DNA from: Asterias rubens
Lineage: Eukaryota > Echinodermata > Asteroidea > Forcipulatida > Asteriidae
Direction of reading: 5' to 3'
Length of the DNA stretch: 64,000 bases
Assembly: GCF_902459465.1 (NCBI RefSeq)
Contig: NC_047070.1
Span: 3,524,054-3,588,053, forward strand
A model generated the notes under the pieces. The model saw only the letters and a list, made by a program, of their open reading frames with translations. It did no database searches and was not told where the DNA came from. This document shows, one piece after another, positions 51,801 to 60,800 of the stretch; the stretch's first letter is position 1; each line of letters opens with the position of its first letter. Both the position numbers and the translations under genes were made by a program.

Positions 51801-54800
51801 CGCGTGCGTACCCCACGTAGGCATTCTACGCTTACATACAAGGCTAGCGCAGAAATTCTGCACTTGCACGTAAGCGGGGAATCGTGATCGTAAGGGCAGA
51901 ATTCGGCGGTAAGCAGAGCCATGTAATTAGGCCCAGGATATCCCTTGCTCCTCCACAAGAAGCATTCGGGACATGGCAGATCATGTCCACTGCAATTGGT
52001 AGTGCACGTTAAAGAACACAGATCACTTTTATTTGGTGGAAAATAAGGGTTAACCCGGTATTTCTGTTTCATATATATAATGCTATAGCAAACTATGGGT
52101 GGGACCATTGAGTTCACCTGTGGTCACTGTTGAGGGCACGATTCTTCCTGCAACTTTGTGAAGTCACAGTCGCTGAGCTGCCACTGGAGAAATGCCTTCC
52201 ACCTGCAAGTAGGTCACTAGCCTTTAATCAAAGGCGCACGCGGGCACCCCCAGATGTCAAGCACGACCCAAGATTAGATATCACGCACGAAAAAAGACAA
52301 GCGCGAGCGGTGAAGGAGCCCGCGACGCCGCTCGCTGCGTCATCGGGCGGTTGCCGCCGCCACCGCGTGCGCATAATTTATTAAAGGCTAGTAGGTGACG
52401 TGCCTAAATTTAAACTGAATGATTGACAGATGTTTTGACCAAGTTTCCAACACAACCGCCCACAGGACTGTCAAACACCCTTAAAATTTACAATTTTGTT
52501 CTTTCCAGTCCAATCAGGACAACTATCAATCGTTGGAAAGCCGACTGCACAAAGTACGACACATAATGAAAACTATACTTCAGATAAAGCTGTAGATGGA
52601 AGTCAAGGCACATACCTCTACCCCAACAATGTCTGCTCACATACAGGTCAGTTTTAAAACAAGAACTTTAAAAAGCAATGCAGGAATTTTTTTTCAGAAC
52701 CGAGAAGACTCCCGAACAATCCGATAAATCTACTCCTCGGTAGTAGAAAACTTAGCAAGACACTTCTCAAAAGAACAAACTCAACCTCAAGTAAATAACA
52801 CACTTGGTGTTAACGCAAACCAAATCATAAGAACTTTAATCATTCTGTAGAATAGATTCTGGAACCAATTTTCAAAGTCCACGTACATTTTTTGTTGTTT
52901 TCATTTCTTTTCTAGGTGAAGAGGATCATCCTTGGTGGAGAGTGGATCTTGAGGAAGAGCATTGTATCAGCAAAGTGACCATTCTTAACCGTGGAGATTG
53001 TTGCAGTAAGTGTTTTAAAGCTCCTACCTACATTTTCTGTGTTCTTGGTGACCTGTTTGTATGACCATTATTGGCAAGTCAATCATCATCTCTTGTTTTC
53101 ATTACGTAAATATTTGACTTCAAACTTGATTTTTTTTTCTGTATGGAACAGGTGACCGTTTGACGAATGCAGTTGTCCGTGCCGGTTTGAATGATGACGT
53201 CATCACCAATCACCAATGTGGTTCAGCAGTAACAGCTGATCAAGCTCAACCATTGGGTGGGACCATCGAGTTCGCCTGTGAGTCACCGTTGAGGGCGCGG
53301 TACATCAGTGTTGATATCCCCACTGGAGGTTATCTGCAACTTTGTGAAGTGACGGTCTTTGAACTTCCGCTGGAGAGTTGCCTTCCACCGGCAAGTAGGT
53401 CACAAAATAGAAGCTTAATGATTGAAAGATGTTTTGGTTAAGTCTCCTACGAAAAAAAAGCACCCTTAAAATTTACCTTTGTTTTCATTCCAGTCCAATC
53501 AGGAAAAACGCTATAAGATGCTTGCTACATGAACCCGAAACACCAGGGCCCAATTTCTCTGCTCACGAGTTAGCGGCGATTGTTGACTTCTGCGCGTGCG
53601 TACCCCACGTAGGCATTCTACGCTTACATACAAGGCTAGCGCAGAAATTCGGCGCTTGCACGTAAGCGGGGAATTGTGATCGTAAGGGCAGAATTCGGCG
53701 GTAAGCAGAGCCATGTAATTAGGCCCAGGATATCCCTTGCTCCTCCACAAGAAGCATTCGGGACATGGCAGATCATGTCCACTGCAATTGGTAGTGCACG
53801 TTAAAGAACACAGATCACTTTTATTTGGTGGAAAATAAGGGTTAACCCGGTATTTCTGTTTCATATATATAATGCTATAGCAAACTATGGGTGGGACCAT
53901 TGAGTTCACCTGTGGTTCACTGTTGAGGGCACGATTCTTCCTGCAACTTTGTGAAGTCACAGTCGCTGAGCTGCCACTGGAGAAATGCCTTCCACCTGCA
54001 AGTAGGTCACTAGCCTTTAATCAAAGGCGCACGCGGGCACCCCCAGATGTCAAGCACGAACCAAGATTAGATATCACGCACGAAAAAAGACAAGCGCGAG
54101 CGGTGAAGGAGCCCGCGACGCCGCTCGCTGCGTCATCGGGCGGTGCCGCCGCCACCGCGTGCGCATAATTTATTAAAGGCTAGTAGGTGACGTGCCTAAA
54201 TTTAAACTGAATGATTGACAGATGTTTTGACCAAGTTTCCAACACAACCGCCCACAGGACTGTCAAACACCCTTAAAATTTACAATTTTTTTCTTTCCAG
54301 TCCAATCAGGACAACTATCAATCGTTGGAAAGCCGACTGCACAAAGTACGACACATAATGAAAACTATACTTCAGATAAAGCTGTAGATGGAAGTCAAGG
54401 CACATACCTCTACCCCAACAATGTCTGCTCACATACAGGTCAGTTTTAAAACAAGAACTTTAAAAAGCAATGCAGGAATTTTTTTTCAGAACCGAGAAGA
54501 CTCCCGAACAATCCGATAAATCTACTCCTCGGTAGTAGAAAACTTAGCAAGACACTTCTCTAAAGAACAAACTCAACCTCAAGTAAATAACACACTTGGT
54601 GTTAACGCAAACCAAATCATAAGAACTTTAATCATTCTGTAGAATAGATTCTGGAACCAATTTTCAAAGTCCACGTACATTTGTTGTTGTTTTCATTTCT
54701 TTTCTAGGTGAAGAGGCTCATCCTTGGTGGAGAGTGGATCTTGAGGAAGAGCATTGTATCAGCAAAGTGACCATTCTTAACCGTGGAGATTGTTGCAGTA

Positions 54801-57800
54801 AGTGTTTTAAAGCTCCCACCTACATTTTCTGTGTTCTTTGTGACCTGTTTTTATGACCATTTTTGGCAAATAAATCATCATCTCTGGTTTTTCATTACGT
54901 AAATATTTGACTTCAAACTTGAGTTTTTTTCTGTATGGAACAGGTGACCGTTTGACGAATGCAGTTGTCCGTGCCGGTTTGAATGATGACGTCATCACCA
55001 ATCACCAATGTGGTTCAGCAGTAACAGCTGATCAAGCTCAACCATTGGGTGGGACCATCGAGTTCGCCTGTGAGTCACCGTTGAGGGCGCAGTACATCAG
55101 TGTTGATATCCCCACTGGAGGTTACCTGCAACTTTGTGAAGTGACGGTCTTTGAACTTCCGCTGGAGAGTTGCCTTCCACCGGCAAGTAGGTCACAAAAA
55201 CAGAAGCTTAACGATTGACAGATGTTTTGGTTAAGTCTCCTACGACAAAAAAAGCACCCTTAAAATGTACCTTTGTTTTCTTTCCAGTCCAATCAGGAAA
55301 TATGCTATAAGATGCTTGCTACATGAACCAGAAACACCAGGGCCCAATTTCTCTGCTCACGAGTTAGCGGCGATTGTTGACTTCTGCGCGTGCGTACCCC
55401 ACGTAGGCATTCTACGCTTACATACAAGGCTAGCGCAGAAATTCTGCACTTGCACGTAAGCGGGGAATCGTGATCGTAAGGGCAGAATTCGGCGGTAAGC
55501 AGAGCCATGTAATTAGGCCCAGGATATCCCTTGCTCCTCCACAAGAAGCATTCGGGACATGGCAGATCATGTCCACTGCAATTGGTAGTGCACGTTAAAG
55601 AACACAGATCACTTTTATTTGGTGGAAAATAAGGGTTAACCCGGTATTTCTGTTTCATATATATAATGCTATAGCAAACTATGGGTGGGACCATTGAGTT
55701 CACCTGTGGTTCACTGTTGAGGGCACGATTCTTCCTGCAACTTTGTGAAGTCACAGTCGCTGAGCTGCCACTGGAGAAATGCCTTCCACCTGCAAGTAGG
55801 TCACTAGCCTTTAATCAAAGGCGCACGCGGGCACCCCCAGATGTCAAGCACGACCCAAGATTAGATATCACGCACGAAAAAAGACAAGCGCGAGCGGTGA
55901 AGGAGCCCGCGACGCCGCTCGCTGCGTCATCGGGCGGTGCCGCCGCCACCGCGTGCGCATAATTTATTAAAGGCTAGTAGGTGACGTGCCTAAATTTAAA
56001 CTGAATGATTGACAGATGTTTTGACCAAGTTTCCAACACAACCGCCCACAGGACTGTCAAACACCCTTAACATTTACAATTTTTTTTTTTCCAGTCCAAT
56101 CAGGACAACTATCAATCGTTGGAAAGCCGACTGCACAAAGTACGACACATAATGAAAACTATACTTCAGATAAAGCTGTAGATGGAAGTCAAGGCACATA
56201 CCTCTACCCCAACAATGTCTGCTCACATACAGGTCAGTTTTAAAACAAGAACTTTAAAAAGCAATGCAGGAATTTTTTTTCAGAACCGAGAAGACTCCCG
56301 AACAATCCGATAAATCTACTCCTCGGTAGTAGAAAACTTAGCAAGACACTTCTCAAAAGAACAAACTCAACCTCAAGTAAATAACACACTTGGTGTTAAC
56401 GCAAACCAAATCATAAGAACTTTAATCATTCTGTAGAATAGATTCTGGAACCAATTTTCAAAGTCCACGTACATTTTTTGTTGTTTTCATTTCTTTTCTA
56501 GGTGAAGAGGATCATCCTTGGTGGAGAGTGGATCTTGAGGAAGAGCATTGTATCAGCAAAGTGACCATTCTTAACCGTGGAGATTGTTGCAGTAAGTGTT
56601 TTAAAGCTCCTACCTACATTTTCTGTGTTCTTGGTGACCTGTTTGTATGACCATTATTGGCAAGTCAATCATCATCTCTTGTTTTCATTACGTAAATATT
56701 TGACTTCAAACTTGATTTTTTTTTCTGTATGGAACAGGTGACCGTTTGACGAATGCAGTTGTCCGTGCCGGTTTGAATGATGACGTCATCACCAATCACC
56801 AATGTGGTTCAGCAGTAACAGCTGATCAAGCTCAACCATTGGGTGGGACCATCGAGTTCGCCTGTGAGTCACCGTTGAGGGCGCGGTACATCAGTGTTGA
56901 TATCCCCACTGGAGGTTACCTGCAACTTTGTGAAGTGACGGTCTTTGAACTTCCGCTGGAGAGTTGCCTTCCACCGGCAAGTAGGTCACAAAATAGAAGC
57001 TTAATGATTGACAGATGTTATGGTTAAAGACAGTGGACACAATTGGTAATTGTCAAAGACCAGTCTACTCACTTGGTGTATCTCAACATAGGCATAAAAT
57101 AATAAACCTGTGAAAATTTGAGCTCAATCGGTCGTCGAGTTTGCGAGATAATAATGAAAACAAAAACACCCTTGTCACACGAAGTTGTGTGCTTTCTGAT
57201 GCTTGATTTCGAGACCTCAAATTCTAAACTTGAGGTCTCGAAATCAAACTCGTGAAAAATGACTTCTTTCACAAAAACTACGTCACTTCTGAGGGAGCTG
57301 TTTCTCACAACGTTTTATACTATCAACCTCTCCCCATTACTCGTAATCAAGAAAGTTTTATGACGATAATTATTTTGAGTAATTAATAATAGTGTCCACT
57401 GCCTTTAAGTCTCCTACAAAAAAAACACCTTATTTTGTACTTTTGTTTTCTTTCCAGTCCAATCAGGACAACTATCAATCATTGGAAAGCCGACTGCACA
57501 AAGTACAACCATTGAAAACTATACTTCAGATAAAGCTGTAGATGGAAGTCAAGGCACATACCTCTACCCCAACAATGTCTGCTCACATACAGGTCAGTTT
57601 TAAAACAAGAACTTTAAAGAGCAGGACAGATTTTTTCAGAACCGAGAAGTCTCCCGAACAATCCGATAAATCTACTCCGCGGTAGTAGAATACTTAGCAA
57701 AACAGTTCTCTAAAGAACAAACTCAACCTCAAGTAGATAACACACTTGGTGTTATCACAAACCAAAATATAAGTACTTTAATCATTCTGTAGAATAGATT

Positions 57801-60800
57801 CTGGAACCAATTTTCAAAGTCCATGTACATTCCGATAAATCTACTCCGCGGTAGTAGAATACTTAGCAAAACAGTTCTCTAAAGAACAAACTCAACCTCA
57901 AGTAGATAACACACTTGGTGTTATCACAAACCAAAATGTAAGTACTTTAATCATTCTGTAGAATAGATTCTCGAACCAATTTTCAAAGTCCATGTACAGT
58001 TTTTGTTGTTTTCATTTCTTTTTTAGGTGAAGAGGAACATCCTTGGTGGAGAGTGGATCTTGAGGAAGAGCATTGTATCAGCAAAGTGACCATTCTTAAC
58101 CGTGGAGATTGTTGCAGTAAGTGTTTTAAAGCTTCCACCTACATTTTCTGTGTTCTTGGTGACCTGTTTTTATGACCATTATTGGCAAGTCAATCATCAT
58201 CTCTTGTTTTCATTACGTAAATATTTGACTTCAAACTTGAGTTTTTTTCTGTATGGAACAGGTGACCGTTTGACGAATGCAGTTGTCCGTGCCGGTTTAA
58301 ATGATGACGTCATCACCAATCACCAGTGTGGTTCAGCAGTAACAGCTGATCAAGCTCAACCATTGGGTGGGACCATCGAGTTCGCCTGTGAGTCACCGTT
58401 GAGGGCGCGGTACATCAGTGTTGATATCCCCACTGGAGGTTACCTGCAACTTTGTGAAGTGACGGTCTTTGAACTTCCGCTGGAGAGTTGCCTTCACCCA
58501 GCAAGTAGGTCACAAAAAATAGAAGCTTAATGATTGACAGATGTTTTGGTTAAAGACAGTGGACACTATTGGTAATTGTCAAAGACCAGTCTACTCACTT
58601 GGTGTATCTCAACATAGGCATAAAATAATAAACCTGTGAAAATTTGAGCTCAATCGGTCGTCGAGTTTGCGAGATAATAATGAAAACAAAAACACCCTTG
58701 TCACACGAAGTTGTGTGCTTTCTGATGCTTGATTTCGAGACCTCAAATTCTCAACTTGAGGTCTCGAAATCAAACTCGTGAAAAATTACTTCTTTTCACA
58801 AAAACTACGTCACTTCAGAGGGAGCTGTTTCTCACAATGTTTTATACTATCAACCTCTCCCCATTACTCATAATCAAGAAAGGTTTTATGATGATAATTA
58901 TTTTGAGTAATTACCAATAGTGTCCACTGCCTGTAAGTCTCCTACGAAAAAAAACCCTTAAAATGTACCTTTGTTTTCTTTCCAGTCCAATCAGGACAAC
59001 TATCAATCATTGGAAAGCCGACTGCACAAAGTACAACCATTGAAAACTATACTTCAGATAAAGCTGTAGATGGAAGTCAAGGCACATACCTCTACCCCAA
59101 CAATGTCTGCTCACATACAGGTCAGTTTTAAAACAAGAACTTTATAGAGTACGACAGATTTTTTCAGAACCGAGAAGTCTCCCGAACTATCCGATAAATC
59201 TACTCCGCGGTAGTAGAAAACTTAGCAAGCCACTTCTCTAAAGAACAAACTCAACCTCAAGTAGATAACACACTTGGTGTTAACGCAAACCAAATCATAA
59301 GAACTTTAATCGTTCTGTCGAATAGATTCTGGAACCAATTTTCAAAGTCCACGTACATTTTTTGTTGTTTTCATTTCTTTTCTAGGTGAAGAGGATCATC
59401 CTTGGTGGAGAGTGGATCTTGAGGAAGAGCATTGTATCAGCAAAGTGACCATTCTTAACCGTGGAGATTGTTGCAGTAAGTGTTTTAAAGCTCCTACCTA
59501 CATTTTCTGTGTTCTTGGTGACCTGTTTGTATGACCATTATTGGCAAGTCAATCATCATCTCCGGTTTTCATTACGTAAATATTTGACTTAAAACTTGAT
59601 TTTTTTTTCTGTATGGAACAGGTGACCGTTTGACGAATGCAGTTGTCCGTGCCGGTTTGAATGATGATGTCATCACCAATCACCAATGTGGTTCAGCAGT
59701 AACAGCTGATCAAGCTCAACCATTGGGTGGGACCATCGAGTTCGCCTGTGAGTCACCGTTGAGGGCGCGGTACACCAGTGTTGATATCCCCACTGGAGGT
59801 TACCTGCAACTTTGTGAAGTGACGGTCTTTGAACTTCCGCTGGAGAGTTGCCTTCCACCGGCAAGTAGGTCACAAAAAATAGAAGCTTAATGATTGACAG
59901 ATGTTTTGGTTAAGTCTCCTACGAAAAAAAAGCACCCTTAAAATGTACCTTTGTTTTCTGTCCAGTCCAATCAGGAAATATACTATAGGATGCTTGCTAC
60001 ATGAACCAGAAACACCAGGGCCCAATTTCTCTGCTCACGAGTTAGCGGCAATTGTTGACTTCTGCGCGTGCGTACCCCACGTAGGCATTCTACGCTTACA
60101 TACAAGGCTAGCGCAGAAATTCGGCGCTTGCACGTAAGCGGGGAATCGTGATCGTAAGGGCAGAATTCGGCGGTAAGCAGAGCCATGTAATTAGGCCCAT
60201 GATATCCCTTGCTCCTCCACAAGAAGCATTCGGGACATGGCAGATCATGTCCACTGCAATTGGTAGTGCACGTTAAAGAACACAGATCACTTTTATTTGG
60301 TGGAAAATAAGGGTTAACCCGGTATTTCTGTTTCATATATAATGCTATAGCAAACTATGGGTGGGACCATTGAGTTCACCTGTGGTTCACTGTTGAGGGC
60401 ACGATTCTTCCTGCAACTTTGTGAAGTCACAGTCGCTGAGCTGCCACTGGAGAAATGCCTTCCACCTGCAAGTAGGTCACTAGCCTTTAATCAAAGGCGC
60501 ACGCGGCACCCCCAGATGTCAAGCGCGACCCAAGATTAGATATCACGCACGAAAAAAGACAAGCGCGAGCGGTGAAGGAGCCCGCGACGCCGCTCGCTGC
60601 GTCATCGGGCGGTGCCGCCGCCACCGCGTGCGCATAATTTATTAAAGGCTAGTAGGTGACGTGCCTAAATTTAAACTGAATGATTGACAGATGTTTTGAC
60701 CAAGTTTCCAACACAACCGCCCACAGGACTGTCAAACACCCTTAACATTTACAATTTTTTTCTTTCCAGTCCAATCAGGACAACTATCAATCGTTGGAAA

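Noticed and set aside
38959-58936. Regularly spaced repeats that could suggest a CRISPR array
   Set aside because: Repeat units are about 1-1.8 kb gene modules with introns in animal DNA; there are no short repeats with uniform spacers.
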